Source: Forficula auricularia (Eukaryota; Arthropoda; Insecta; Dermaptera; Forficulidae). From it: a stretch of 64,000 nucleotides of DNA. Below are positions 26,001-34,909 of this stretch, piece by piece; position 1 is the stretch's first letter, and each line of letters starts with the position of its first letter. The notes beneath the pieces are model-generated. The model had not been told where the DNA came from. It saw nothing but the letters and a program-made list of their open reading frames with translations, and did not search any database. Both the position numbers and the translations under genes were made by a program. Location: NCBI GenBank assembly GCA_024734495.1, contig JALMQS010000882.1:216563-280562 (forward strand), in the 5' to 3' direction.

Positions 26001-26876
26001 GGTGGAATGGGGGTGGGGTGAGGGAGTGAGGCGGAGTAGGGTGGGAGTGCGGGGTGGAGTCCAGGGAGCGTAGTGGGGATGGGGTCCAGGGCGTTAGGCG
26101 GGGGTGTGGAGGGCATAGGGGGGTGTGTGTGGGGGGGGGCTTCAGGTGAGGGTCCAGAGACGTAGTGGGGTGGTACGGAGGTGGGGGTCCGAGGTGGGTG
26201 GGTTTCGGGGATGGGGTGGGTTTCGGGGATGAGGTGGGTGGGAGTGGGGTGGGGTTCGTGGGTTGGGGTCCGAGCTTGGTGGGGTGCGGGATGGAGTGTT
26301 CGGGTGGTGCTGTGGGGGCGGGGATTGGGCACGGGGGTGGGGATGCTGGGTGGGTTTCGGGGGGGGGGAGGGGGGGGGGGGTCCAGGGTGACGGGTGAGT
26401 GTCCCCTGGCTAGCAAGAGTGTCATCGAAGGCGGGCCTTGCAACTAGTATACTCTAGCAATAACTTTTTGCTAGTATTGTCGCGAAATAACTACCTTAAA
26501 TAAATAAACAAAAGATTCGTAATAATAAATGTTTTTTTTATTATTATTAAAATATGATGAGAACGATCCATTATACGTTGAATCGATTGCAAAATTATAT
26601 GAATATGAAAATGTCAGATTAATTTTTCTTTTTTTGGTTTTATATAGAATTTAATAAAAATATAGGCAATTAAATGAATACCTTCTTAAGAATTTGAAAT
26701 TCCCTTAATTGAACAGTCTCTGATCTGAATTGGGAATCGAATGTTTTCACAGCCACAATCTCTCCGGTTTTTCGGTTTATTCCAGAATAGACAGTTCCAG
26801 TTGCGCCCTTGCCAAGAATGTTATCCTTAGACCATGCATATTGGGCAGAAAAACCTAGAGGAGAATTTTTATACAT
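1857..26876 (-). CDS. TBK1: TBK1/IKK-epsilon family serine/threonine kinase, 3' end outside window
   Basis: Non-canonical IkB kinase of innate-immune, autophagy and cytoskeletal signalling. I joined nine consecutive exons (one of two first exons plus eight shared exons). All have GT-AG borders and compatible phases and give about 682 codons, against about 729 aa for human TBK1. In order they show the glycine-rich loop LGKGATG, beta-3 lysine VAVKTF, catalytic loop [12 protein letters not shown], the activation segment [18 protein letters not shown] (its first Ser corresponds to human Ser172), the kinase C-lobe, a ubiquitin-like domain, then the helical scaffold/dimerisation region. The last roughly 45 residues and stop were not found left of 1857 and are probably outside the window. 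Two alternative first exons (24263-24463 and 26682-26876) both splice in phase 0 to the exon at 20040. Introns are packed with transposons. I am sure of the family. Which member it is rests on insects usually having one such gene. Confidence 0.93.
2293..3712. mobile_element. CCGGGTGAG fold-back element, full copy with DUF4817-like remnant
   Basis: TIR CCGGGTGAGTTTTTTATCTT with TA flanks. The central part resembles the degenerate HTH remnant seen in the copies at 39000 and 48200. A 203-bp hAT MITE (2748-2950) is nested in it. Tc1/mariner-type by the TA target. Confidence 0.8.
2748..2950. mobile_element. hAT MITE (GCGGATCCAG ends) nested in a TA element
   Basis: Ends GCGCGGATCCAG and CTGGATCCGCGCCTG. 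8-bp duplication GTCCCAAT/GTTCCAAT at 2740-2747 and 2951-2958. The homologous site at 39040 is empty and reads CAGTTCCAATTTCC, confirming the insertion. Confidence 0.85.
4845..5690 (-). mobile_element. Helitron-like element, family 1
   Basis: Reverse-oriented copy: the ACCGAGCATCGCTCGGT hairpin and CCAGGTAC end are at the left, the C-rich tract at 4995-5100, and the TCTACTCTTATTAAACGAGC end at the right. Lies in a TBK1 intron. Confidence 0.6.
6198..6399 (-). CDS. TBK1: TBK1 exon 8 (scaffold domain)
   Basis: 202 nt: one base plus 67 codons. It ends [21 protein letters not shown], matching human [20 protein letters not shown]. Acceptor TTTCAG, donor GTATAT, phase 0 at the end. Confidence 0.92.
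6860..6910 (-). ncRNA. Hammerhead ribozyme F
   Basis: Minus-strand copy matching the ribozyme at 7005: core at 6893-6899, GAAA at 6876-6879, AUC at 6870-6872, stem II GGG/CCC. It is in the sense orientation within TBK1 intron 7. Confidence 0.8.
6995..7045 (+). ncRNA. Hammerhead ribozyme E
   Basis: CUGAUGA at 7005-7011, stem II GGG-CTCA-CCC, GAAA at 7025-7028, AU-rich stem III and AUC at 7032-7034. One arm of an inverted pair in TBK1 intron 7, antisense to the gene. Confidence 0.8.
7643..7788 (-). CDS. TBK1: TBK1 exon 7 (scaffold domain)
   Basis: 146 nt in phase 0 at its start: [17 protein letters not shown], then [14 protein letters not shown] and a split codon at the donor GTATGG. Of two tandem AG acceptors, only the one giving AGT GAA avoids an in-frame TGA, and that fixes the border. 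Confidence 0.85.
7907..8893. mobile_element. CCGGGTGAG fold-back element, second copy
   Basis: The left end is slightly mutated (TTCGGGTGAG). The right end CTCACCCGG is followed by TA. The interior palindrome includes AGAACAAGCTTTCAAGGGTA and its complement. Lies in TBK1 intron 6. Confidence 0.78.
8919..9218. mobile_element. hAT MITE (GGGCGGATCC ends) with perfect duplication
   Basis: 8-bp duplication TTGGAGCC at 8911-8918 and 9219-9226. Ends AAGGGCGGATCC and GGATCCGCCCTTGG. Contains a C-run and a GT-rich stretch. Confidence 0.88.
9598..9856 (-). CDS. TBK1: TBK1 exon 6 (start of scaffold domain)
   Basis: 259 nt: one base plus 86 codons, reading [19 protein letters not shown] and ending TVSAIDK. 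Human TBK1 has VHPRYDLDGDASMAKA at the matching place. Predominantly helical. Acceptor TTTTAG, donor GTAAGA. Confidence 0.88.
10130..11060 (-). pseudogene. LINE ORF2 C-terminal fragment
   Basis: Open stretch 10523-11056 reads [40 protein letters not shown] and [19 protein letters not shown], the region after the reverse transcriptase in insect LINEs. After a frameshift, 10250-10447 continues [20 protein letters not shown]. No catalytic palm. Lies in TBK1 intron 5. Confidence 0.8.
11645..12994. mobile_element. TA-type fold-back element (CAGGGTGTCCCG ends) in TBK1 intron 5
   Basis: TIR CAGGGTGTCCCGTATCACAA with TA at 11643-11644 and 12995-12996. The long arms are palindromic. The left arm contains a nested 195-bp element, and the right arm preserves the empty site. 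Confidence 0.85.
11993..12187. mobile_element. PIF/Harbinger-type MITE nested in the TA element
   Basis: TIR GGGCCGGTTGTATGTC, 3-bp duplication TTA at 11990-11992 and 12188-12190, palindromic interior. The opposite arm of the host element at about 12655 reads straight through ATTAAAGATGATTC without it. Confidence 0.8.
13066..13358 (-). CDS. TBK1: TBK1 exon 5 (ubiquitin-like domain)
   Basis: 293 nt starting [16 protein letters not shown] and ending EDPT plus two bases. ILLYQGKAL and VNFPKT match the ubiquitin-like domain that follows the kinase in TBK1/IKK-epsilon (human ELIYEGRRL and QHFPKT). Acceptor TTTCAG, donor GTAATT. Confidence 0.92.
13576..14264 (+). mobile_element. Helitron-like element, family 1
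   Basis: Degenerate start near ATATTAAACGAGCAAAAATT, internal AT-rich body, G-rich tract 13995-14200, and 3' hairpin ACCGAGCATCGCTCGGT with CCAAGTAC just before TBK1 exon 4. Confidence 0.55.
14313..14640 (-). CDS. TBK1: TBK1 exon 4 (kinase C-lobe)
   Basis: 328 nt: one base completing the split codon plus 109 codons. It reads [32 protein letters not shown] and [18 protein letters not shown]. Acceptor is TTACAG, donor GTAAAT. It closes the kinase domain and leads into the ubiquitin-like domain. Confidence 0.95.
14765..14865 (-). repeat. tRNA-like SINE fragment in TBK1 intron 3
   Basis: The minus strand has box-B-like GGTTCGATTCC and the GTTTTGGCTAACCCTAC segment, as in the pair at 43740-44275. 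The T-arm is mutated. Confidence 0.5.
15876..16123 (-). CDS. TBK1: TBK1 exon 3 (catalytic and activation loops)
   Basis: 248 nt beginning [14 protein letters not shown] and ending ERAVLK with two bases of a split codon. It contains [18 protein letters not shown] and [15 protein letters not shown], so all catalytic residues are intact. Donor GTAAGT. Confidence 0.96.
16746..16798 (-). ncRNA. Hammerhead ribozyme H
   Basis: Inverted partner of the ribozyme at 17404: core at 16782-16788, GAAA at 16760-16763, GUC at 16756-16758, identical GGCATT/AATGCC stem II. In sense orientation within TBK1 intron 2. Confidence 0.83.
17394..17446 (+). ncRNA. Hammerhead ribozyme G
   Basis: CUGAAGA (allowed change at position 7) at 17404-17410, stem II GGCATT-GAGTT-AATGCC, GAAA at 17429-17432, then C and GUC at 17434-17436. 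Stem I starts AGA/TCT. Stem III is only ACGU with no loop, which would favour pairing between two ribozymes. Confidence 0.83.
18199..18252 (+). ncRNA. Hammerhead ribozyme I
   Basis: CUGAUGA at 18209-18215, stem II GCCA/TGGC around an AU-rich loop, GAAA at 18234-18237, GUC at 18239-18241. Stem I begins GC/GC. Antisense to TBK1. Confidence 0.82.
19165..19875. mobile_element. Palindromic element with ACCGACTTCAAAA ends, copy in TBK1 intron 2
   Basis: Repeats of AACCGACTTCAAAAAAGGAG, AAATTACTTTTTGAAGTCGG and AACTAAACGACGAAATATTA in mirror arrangement around GACGGATCTTA. A high-copy family in this window. No ORF. Confidence 0.7.
20040..20180 (-). CDS. TBK1: TBK1 exon 2 (kinase N-lobe)
   Basis: 47 codons in phase 0 at both ends, reading [16 protein letters not shown] and [13 protein letters not shown]. 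Acceptor is TTACAG, donor GTTAAT. It covers beta-4, beta-5 and the hinge of the kinase domain. ENIVKL and GGSL are family-typical. Confidence 0.93.
20747..20983 (+). mobile_element. Complete small ribozyme element (Penelope-like/retrozyme candidate)
   Basis: 237-bp insertion flanked by an identical 15-bp duplication TTCAATTGATTCCTC at 20732-20746 and 20984-20998. A roughly 46-bp inverted repeat (GAAGGAGACAATAAAAGAGT and its complement) encloses the hammerhead near the 3' side. It has no ORF. Long duplications plus a hammerhead fit non-autonomous Penelope-like elements or retrozymes. The class is inferred. Confidence 0.75.
20882..20940 (+). ncRNA. Hammerhead ribozyme A
   Basis: CUGAUGA at 20894-20900, stem II GAGGGC-AAA-GCCCTC, GAAA at 20917-20920, minimal stem III AC-UAUA-GU, and cleavage site GUC at 20926-20928. 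Stem I can form between the bases before the core and GTTATAA after the cleavage site. All core nucleotides match the hammerhead consensus. It sits in a 237-bp element with a 15-bp duplication, antisense to TBK1. Confidence 0.88.
21086..21140 (-). ncRNA. Hammerhead ribozyme N
   Basis: Core CUGAAGA at 21122-21128, stem II GGCTA/TAGCC, GAAA at 21100-21103, GUU at 21096-21098, stem I GCT/AGC. Sense orientation in TBK1 intron 1. Confidence 0.82.
21360..21610. other. GC-richer block near the hammerhead in TBK1 intron 1
   Basis: Contains TTACTCGTATTGGCGAGTAA (a small hairpin), CCTCCCGCTTAGCCGGGG and CCATTGGCCTCGATCCG. No frame or known RNA recognised. It sits about 230 bp from the minus-strand hammerhead at 21096-21128. 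Confidence 0.35.
22534..23396 (+). mobile_element. Helitron (canonical ends), copy 1
   Basis: 863 bp: 5' TCTATATCCATATATATAAA after a host A. The 3' GC-rich hairpin (GCCGCCGAAGGCGGGC) is followed by CTTGCAGCTAG before a host T. These are the textbook Helitron features (5' TC, 3' hairpin, CTRR, insertion between A and T). It carries tandem units at 22930-23160 and a G-rich minisatellite at 23155-23360. No Rep/helicase ORF, so non-autonomous. Confidence 0.85.
24263..24463 (-). CDS. TBK1: TBK1 alternative first coding exon, proximal copy (1a)
   Basis: 67 codons starting [15 protein letters not shown] and ending EVLKK, followed by donor GTATTC. It contains [12 protein letters not shown] and the lysine in VAVKTF. 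The segment [18 protein letters not shown] is very close to the vertebrate TBK1 sequence, so this copy looks the more conserved of the two. It joins in phase 0 to the exon at 20040-20180. Helitron DNA (25328-26447) lies between it and the distal copy. Confidence 0.88.
25328..26447 (+). mobile_element. Helitron (canonical ends), copy 2, between the two TBK1 first exons
   Basis: About 1120 bp with TCTATATATATAAAATTAAG at the 5' end after A. The 3' hairpin is degenerate, followed by CTTGCAACTAG and a host T. It contains the same tandem units (25690-25930) and a 500-bp G-rich tract (25935-26400). Confidence 0.85.
26682..26876 (-). CDS. TBK1: TBK1 alternative first coding exon, distal copy (1b)
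   Basis: 65 codons starting [15 protein letters not shown] and ending ILKK, followed by donor GTATTC. It carries a complete kinase glycine-rich loop ([12 protein letters not shown]) and the catalytic lysine in IVAVKTF. The exon ends in phase 0, as does the proximal copy, and joins in frame to exon 2. There is no internal stop. About half its residues match the proximal copy, mostly in the ATP loop, VAVKTF, QFR and the C-terminal REF..LKK. It lacks the two extra residues before QFR that the proximal copy shares with vertebrate TBK1. The Met is assigned as start because no in-frame upstream extension or acceptor is evident. Confidence 0.85.
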
Positions 26877-27036
26877 TATTTAAATATGTACATCATTTAT
26901 ATATGAAAAAAATAAGAAGATATAAAATGAAATCACATAAACAAGTGTGAAGTTAGTTTTCATTCAGCTTGGTTGTCAAAACCGCGTGTATTTAAATTAG
27001 TATCTGTGCACAGGAATAGAGCAACAGATAGTGGGT

Positions 27037-27180
27037 GAGTAGGGATGAGCGATGTAAATAAAAAACATTAATATCGAAGTATCGATTCTTTTAAATTTTT
27101 GCCATCGAACCATCGATGTTCTTATAAAAACATCGAAACATCGTTTGTTGACATCGATATTGAAAATGAGCGCTAAAATT
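27037..27180 (+). repeat. hAT-type terminal fragment (TAGGGATGAGCGATG)
   Basis: Starts TAGGGATGAGCGATGTAAAT followed by repeated ATCGA motifs, typical of one hAT terminal family. The opposite end was not found. Confidence 0.4.
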
Positions 27181-28169
27181 TGAAAAAATTATAATTATAT
27201 TTAAAATAAACATACAAAAGGAATAGTTGGAAATTTTAAATTTAGTTTTTATTTAAATAATTAAAATCATTCATTAATATCGAAACTTAGTGTCAAAAAC
27301 ATGCAGTTTTATTACAGATAAAATTAATAAAATTCTATTTAAAAATAACAATACTCTTTTAGAGTCATAAATATAAGCTGCGAGATCATTACCTACAGAA
27401 AGAAGTTACAATGTTATCCTACATTGTATGGAAAGTTAAATATAAAAAAGAAACACGAATTCATTAGCGGGATTCTTTTGGAGATTTAAATTCAAAAAAT
27501 TCTAATTTAATAATTTTTTTAATTGATATTATTATTAGTAAAATTTAATTTTTTTCATTTTAATTCAATATAATGTATGTATTTAGGGAAAAGTTTCAAA
27601 GAAATAGCAATTAGCATAGATTAACATTTAAGCAAAGCAGGTCAATGAGCGAGTACAGGGCCATAAAGAAATACCTGGGACCACATCCCCATCACATGCA
27701 AAAAAAGGAGAAAAAATCAGATAACCAATCAAGATGGAATATCACAACACATGGTCTCGGACGAGGAGTATGGAGGAAAGAAGGAGAAATTGTCTCGTAA
27801 AAGGCGAAACACGGCGCACACATAAAACATTATAAATTATACATTATAACTTACACATTATACATTACAAATTAAAAATATATATTTATATACTTTCTTT
27901 AATTATATCTCTCCTATACAATATATCTATGGATATCAGTACAATTTCATAGTTATCTTGGTGGTGCCTTTTACATATAAATCGAACGCTCCAACAATTT
28001 CTTCGCTATAATTCGAGAGAAAACTTTAAAGTGCCCGCACAACTCAAAAATACGGAACCGAGATTAAGGACAGATGTAGGATATCAGTTTTTGACAGAAG
28101 GAATTTTTTAAAAATAAAAAATTGTTCTAAGCTTGGTTGTTGATTTAATTGTAACAGAAAAAATAATTT

Positions 28170-28996
28170 TTATAAACAAAAATAAAACCGACTTCAAAAA
28201 AATTAAATGCAACAAATAAAATAATAATAACTTAAAAATAAAATAAAATACACTAAAAGGTATAAAATAATTATTATTTTATTTAGTTACAACTAAACGA
28301 CGAAATATTAACATGAAATTACTTTTTGAAGTCGGTGCCAAACAAATTATACCTATAAGCGAGCGCCCGTAGCCGCCAAACGTACTAAGTAAGATCCGTC
28401 GAGTGCTATTCATAAAATGTATATGTTTGGCACCGACTTCAAAAAGTAATTTCATGTTAATATTTCGTCGTTTAGTTGTGACTAAATAAGATAATTATTT
28501 TATACCTTTTAGTGCATTTTATTTTATTTTTAAGTTATTATTATTTTATTTGTTGCATTTAATTTTTTTGAAGTCGGTTTTAGTTTTTTTTATAAAAATT
28601 ATTTTTATTTTTCTCTTTTTAGTGATGTTATTAATAGTGACTTAATATAATACCTTGCATGCATCTCGTAAGAGAAAGCGTCGGGCGAATGAATCAGAAA
28701 ATGATAATAAAATTCAATTCATAAATATAGAAATTCTCTCGAAACGTTTGCGGGTTTTAAATGAATTTTTTAAGGTCGTTTTTTATAAAAGATTTTATTT
28801 ATTATAATTTCGATTATTTGCTCATAAGAATTGGAAATTTACGTTATTTTGTCATTGATCATATCATCAGAACTTGACCAAATTAATATGGTACCACCCC
28901 TAAGGTACCCTCTTTCCAATAAAAAAAGAATCATTAAAATCGGTTCATAAACAAAGAGGTTATGCATGAACAAACTTATCAAAAAAGTTCTAATAC
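28170..28996. mobile_element. Palindromic ACCGACTTC element, split by the hAT-like insertion
   Basis: The same mirror structure with centre CGCCCGTAGCCGCCAAACGT. Its right end is cut at TCTAATAC by the insertion at 28997. Confidence 0.68.
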
Positions 28997-31220
28997 CAGG
29001 GGCGTGCTGGCTGGCACGGGGCGGCCCTGGATATGCGACACAATTTCAGCCCACTTATTTTTTTTAATTTGTTAATAATGCTTATTTATTCATTTCATGA
29101 AATACCACAGAAACAGTATTGGTATTTGTAAACTAGTCGTTAAAAGAAAATCTGTGTTTTGAAAATATCAGACGAAAGATTATTTCAATTAGATGGTATG
29201 TATAGGCGGTCGATTCTATATTCAAAATTTAATAATCAACATTGAGCAAACGTGTTATTTAATAGCGACATAAATCTATGTAAGATCTAACACAGTAGGT
29301 AAATGTTACTTACATTCAGTGGCGTATTTACAATTTTCTTCTGGGAGGGGTCTATTATTGAAAAAATACAAAAATTTAATATATCTTATATTTTTTTACT
29401 TTATCCAATGCGAAGCATGGGGAAAGTATTGTAATCGCTCTCGGGGCAAGCGTGGCTTCAAAGGGTCCTCAGGTAAAGACTACGGAACCCATGGATTCAA
29501 TTAAAGTCACAAATTGTAGTATTCAATTAGGTTGAATTTTAGCACGTGACGGTTTTGCCAAAAATTACAAGGGGTCTCGTCGAGATGCCAAAAAGTGCGA
29601 TTTTTTCATTTAGTGCGTGCGGATGTATGGATGTATGGATGTATGGATGTATGGATGTATGGATGGATGTATGTATGTTATCGTTTTTTTGGCCCACGAT
29701 TTTTTCCACACCGTTGCACCGATTGAAATGAAATTGAAAACCTAGCATTATTTTAACAAAATGAAGAGCTGATTAGTTTTTGGTACATATCGGCCCACAA
29801 ACATTAGTACTTTATTTCAGTACTTTTTTAGTTTTTTCTAAATATCTTGAAAATGACTTAACCAATTTTGATGAAATTTAATATCCTAATTAAGTACCTT
29901 GGGGACCACAAAAAAGATTAAATAAAGTTTTTAGTAAAATTATATTTTAAAGCTTGAGTTGTTTACCAAAAAAGAATTTAGTCTTTTTGATTTTAAGTCG
30001 ATTCTTCCACATTTTCAGTAGAGGTTTCCATTAATAGTCAAAACATCAAAAATGGAATGCAATAAGGTTATTCCTCTAGTATTAGATAAGAATCGATCGT
30101 TATTTTTGATTTTAAGTCGATTCCTCCATGTCTTCAGCAATAGTTACCAATAATAATCGAAACGTCAAAAACCTAATGTAGAATTGTTATTCCTCAAGTA
30201 TTAGATGAGAATCGATGGCTATTTTTGATTTTAAGTCGATTCCTTCATGTCTTCAGCAATGGTTACAATAATAACCGAAATGTCAAAAATCCAATGTAGA
30301 ATGGTTATTCCTCGACTATTAAATGAGAATTATTTTTGAATTAATGTCAATATGAACTACAAATTGCAAGTGATATCTGATTAATAATAAAGGAACAAAC
30401 ATATTAATATTTCAAATGAATTTGGATAAAGTTTAGCAACGATCCGTTGGAGTTTTTTTTAATATACATTATACAGGTTTTTTCATTAAGAGCGGTCGAA
30501 CTTTAAAATAAAATAAAAAAAAAAACCTCTTTAAGTGATATTGCCACAATTTTTATTTTATTTTAAAGAATATTCGATGACATTATGTTTGGAATATAAT
30601 TTCAGCCAAATGGCCGCCGCGACTCCGTGTAGGTGGTGTATCCTGGTGGACCAATTTCGGATGACATCTTAGCATAAACATATAATAAGAGTAATTAAAA
30701 AAGTGGAAAAATATAATAATAAAATACAATATTACCTACCATATATTTATATATTTCAAATAACAAATAAAAAATTCTTAGAGCTTTGGGGGGGGGGGGA
30801 TCCAGACCCCATGGACCCCCGAAAATACGCCTCTGTTTACATTAACACAGGACGTCTCGTGATACCCACATGTGTGAAAAACATTGTAAAAGACCTTCCA
30901 CCCCCCTCCTGTTTTTTGCAACTGACAATATCACCGAATATAGCAGGACCACCGGCGAAAAATAAAGGAATAGATAAAAAGGAGAACCAAAGGGCTCTCG
31001 CAAGTGATCGAGATGGAGACCGAAGGGCATGAATTACGAAGGAGAGGAACTTTAAAACTAAAAGGAAGGTTTTTGCTATAATCATCGAATAGGCAAGTGG
31101 CCCTTGAAAATGAATCGGCGTCAACGATCTTGTTCTTTTAAAATATTCTTAATTTTTAATGTGGCGGGCAGCGGCCCACCGGGCATTTGCCCGGTGTCCC
31201 GGCGGGCCAGCACGCCCCTG
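28997..31220. mobile_element. hAT-like element with CAGGGGCGTGCTGGC ends
   Basis: Inverted ends CAGGGGCGTGCTGGC/GCCAGCACGCCCCTG and flanks TCTAATAC/TCTAATGC (8 bp, one mismatch). No transposase recognised. The interior is a mosaic: a GGATGTAT microsatellite at 29626-29675 and an arm (about 29940-30445) repeated inverted outside at 31240-31640, so later rearrangement is likely. Confidence 0.65.
29626..29675 (+). repeat. GGATGTAT microsatellite
   Basis: About six tandem GGATGTAT units, then degenerate GTATG units. Confidence 0.9.
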
Positions 31221-31908
31221 TCTAATGCCAATGAAAATAAACTGCAACGGATCGTTGCTAAACTTTATCCAAATTCATTTGAAATATTAATATGTTTATT
31301 CCTTTATTATTAATCAGATATATCATTTGCAATTTGCAGTTCATGTTGACTTTAATTCAAAAATTCTCATTTAACAGTCGAGGAATAACAATTCAATATT
31401 GGATTTTTGACGTTTCGATTATTATTGGTAGCCATTGCTTAAGACATGGAGGAATCGACATAAAATCAGAAATAACGATCGATTCTTAACTACTACTAGA
31501 GGAATAACCTTATTGCATTCCATTTTTGATGTTTTGACTATTAATGGCAACCTCTACTGAAAACTTGGAAGAATCGACTTAAAATCAAAAAGACTAAATT
31601 CTTTTTTGGTAAACAACTCAAGCTTGAGAACGTTTTTTCTGTTTGGCTATAGCGAGACAAAATATTAAATCGGCTAGCGTTGTAAAAAAGTTAACGACCA
31701 CATTCATTGAAATATCGCTCATCAATCGACTGTAAAAACAAAGTTCGCTGTTTAGTTTTTCTTATTTTTTTTTATTTTACCATACTTAATATGATAAAGT
31801 ATTAGTTATTTTTTTTTAATTTTGACCCGAAAATTTAAAAAATATTTAATTTTTGAAGCGTTAAACAAATACTTACCTACTGTTTATTGAAAATCCATAT
31901 AGGTTATA

Positions 31909-32195
31909 CAGGGTGGTCCCGAATTCATGGTACAAACTTTAATGGTAGGTACAGGACATTGTAACAATGAGTTATTGTATAGGAATGTATAGTGTAATAA
32001 GTATATGTAATATGTATATGTATGTATAGTGTAATAGTAATATAGTATATAATGTATGTATAATGTATAGCCGTTATTTTCCCTGTTTACGCCTCACCGC
32101 GTCACTTGCGACTATACATTCCTATACAATAACTCATTGTTACAATGTCCTGTACCTACCATTAACGTTTGTACCATGAATTCGGGACCACCCTG
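31909..32195. mobile_element. TA-type MITE (CAGGGTGGTCCCG ends)
   Basis: 287 bp with TIR CAGGGTGGTCCCGAATTCAT and TA flanks. The arms contain GGTACAGGACATTGTAACAA and its complement. Intergenic between TBK1 and RPAP3. Confidence 0.83.
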
Positions 32196-32199
32196 TATA

Positions 32200-34189
32200 T
32201 ATATATATATAGGTTTATATTTAAAAAACAAAAGTTGACCTTGAAATACCTTTACAATTCCCCTTGAACATAAGTTTCATTTACCCCCCTCCCCACCCCC
32301 TCGCAACGTTCTCAAATTAATTTCAAAAATGCAACATGTAATCTAGGAATATAATAATATTTAAAATCTCTAAATTTTTTATCATAATAATTTGTGCAAA
32401 TTTCTATCCCAACAACTATTTAATTTAGAAAAAAATAAGCACTTAACCATTATTGTATTTATTACTTGTTATACTACCAATTCAATTGACGTCCGAAAAT
32501 TTCCCTTATATTTTCAGTCGAATATAAATACTTCAAATTGCATATAAAATATATTATTGTTTGCATGAATTTTAGTTATGAAAATTAAACAAGAATTTTG
32601 TATTTTATTTTTGTAAAATCAATATCAAAAGTGAAATTATAATTGCAATAGTAGCTATATGTTATAATATATGCGTTTTCGATAATGTGTATTATTATTA
32701 ATAGGAAAATGTGTATGTAAAATTATGCAAACGAAATTATTATATATGATTATGTCTCGATATATAATTTATACAGAGACATAGACAGCTGTTTAGCGAG
32801 AACAGGGGCACCACGAGAAGGCAGCTGTCGCCACCCCCCACATGGATAGATAAATAAATAATAATTAAACGGAGATCGTTAATATAATTTTGATCGCAAA
32901 TTACAAAATATACTAATAGAGTGATACTTTTAAATATTTCCTTTATTTACAAATGTATAAATCACTCGGAAATACAATTTGAAATTTTAAAGTCGAAAAT
33001 AATGAAAATTTCAAGCCTAGTCGTGTTTTGGAACAAATAGGAGACATTGTATTTGTACCAAAATACGTCTACACTTGAGATAAGTAATTGTTAAAAGACC
33101 TTTTCCGAATCAAATACCAGTACAATGTCTCCAATACTGCAATTTGTTTCGAATCAAAGTCTTAAAACATTAGAAATTTTGTATAAAAATTTTATCAAGT
33201 ATTTGTATTTAAGACACAAATATAAAAAATTTGTAGATCTGAATATGATGAGAGAAAGTTCGTTATTGACTCATGCATTAAATCAGAAACAGAAAAATAA
33301 TTAGATTGAAGTTTAGAGGCGATTATTTTTAAAAGTGAATTATTTTGAAGGTTATTTTTTTTTAACCGAAATTGAAATTATATTATCTATCCATGTGAAA
33401 TAATTTTATTAGACTGAAAATATAAAAGCGATATTGTTTCAAACCAATATCTCATATTTAATTTAGAAAAAAGTAATAATTTTAATTTTTTATTTATTTC
33501 TACTTAATCATTTAATTTTAATGTTAGTATTAGTAGGACGAGCACCTACCTAGAAAAAGAAAAAAATTATATTAGCAAAATTATATAGTGAAATTATGAG
33601 ATTTTTTATAGAAATATTCCAATAAAATTATATTTATTTATTTTATTTGATCGTTTTTTTGAAAAATTCGAAAAAAGAATTGAAAAATTTAGAATATTTC
33701 TTAATTATTTAAATATAAGAATAGAGTATTATAAAGATATGTTACCTTAACAACGAAAGACTCATGCTTGGACCTGGAATACTCTGACCCCACAGGAACA
33801 CTCTTCTTACACTCGCGCACAATTAAAAATATACTCGCGAAACATTTCGATTTCGGAGGAATAAGGATTTGTGAAAACAAGGATTGAATTTGGATAGGAT
33901 ATGGGAAAGGATATAAGCTCACTTGGGCAGGGATGCCAGCCCCTGAAGTAGGTCTGTACATCTTTATTTATAAGAATAAAGAAGTACACAACTACCCGTT
34001 ACCCAAAGATAAAGTATTTGGTTTTCAAGAAAATCTTTCTTAAAATTTTTTTTTTTTTCTTTTCTCTCTCCCCTAATGGCCTCGGAATGAATTCCATTGT
34101 AGCCAGTCTACCATTAGACTAAAATTTTCACAGTCAAATATATAAATTAGCCATAACAATTACAAAACTGTGTACAATCATATATACAA
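32200..34189. other. Intergenic, nothing recognised
   Basis: AT-rich sequence between TBK1 and RPAP3 with no coding exon, terminal repeat or RNA motif I can support. It probably includes upstream regions of RPAP3. Confidence 0.4.
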
Positions 34190-34405
34190 TAAACAATAAA
34201 TAAATAAATATTTATAAACAATTAAATAGTATCACAGATAATGAAAATAATAAATAATGAATAAAAGTAATAAATACATAAATAAATAATTAGATAATAA
34301 ATAAAACAATAAAATAATAAATAAATAATAAATAAAACAATAAAATAATATATAAATAATAAATAAATAAAACAATAAATTAATAAATAGATAATGAAAA
34401 AATGT
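34190..34405. repeat. AATAAATA-rich low-complexity tract
   Basis: Irregular AATAAATAAT/AAACAATAAA repeats, about 560 bp before the RPAP3 start. The long frame on the other strand is an artefact. Confidence 0.85.
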
Positions 34406-34765
34406 CACAAATAATACAATTTTCACAGCCAAATATAAATTAGGTATAATATCTATATATGTAGTTGTCAATTGTACTATAGCTTGATCTTATTTGCTAG
34501 GATAAACCTAATCAATGATTTGTATATATCCGTTCTCTTGAAAGACAAAAAAAATTATTAAAATTATAGTAATTAAATGAGATATTTTTTATTAAAAATT
34601 ATTTTTATTTAATAATTGTTATCCCTCGTTTGAATTTGAATTCTCTACTAAATTCCCAAATTGACCGCTAGCTGTCAGCTACCAAGCAATTCCAATCTCA
34701 GGTAAACAACCGTCAGTTTTAATTAAATAATACATTTATAGGATTTTTATGTCAAAAAAGTAAAA

Positions 34766-34909
34766 ATGGATTCTGCACTTAAATTTCAATTACAAGTGAA
34801 GGAGAATGCTGAAGATACAAAACAATTTCTCACTGATCTAACGCACTGGGAAAAAGAAATGAAGAGGAAAGATGCCGAAATAGCAGGAAAAGAAATCCCT
34901 CTGGCTACT
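34766..34909 (+). CDS. RPAP3: RPAP3 exon 1
   Basis: 48 codons from the ATG to IPLAT, then donor GTAAGA. LTHWEKEMKRKDAE matches the N-terminal LENWEKDIKQKDME of human RPAP3, which supports this start. Confidence 0.92.

Noticed and set aside
25916..26443. Proline-rich 175-codon frame on the minus strand
   Set aside because: It is the translation of the C-rich complement of the Helitron G-rich tract. Low-complexity sequence opens all frames, and no homology is visible.
24263..26876. Two separate tandem TBK1 genes
   Set aside because: Only the first exon is duplicated. A single set of downstream exons fits both copies in phase, so alternative first exons are the simpler reading.
30703..31124. 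Overlapping 109- and 95-codon frames
   Set aside because: They lie inside a hAT-like element, have no recognisable motif, and sit on opposite strands of the same sequence.
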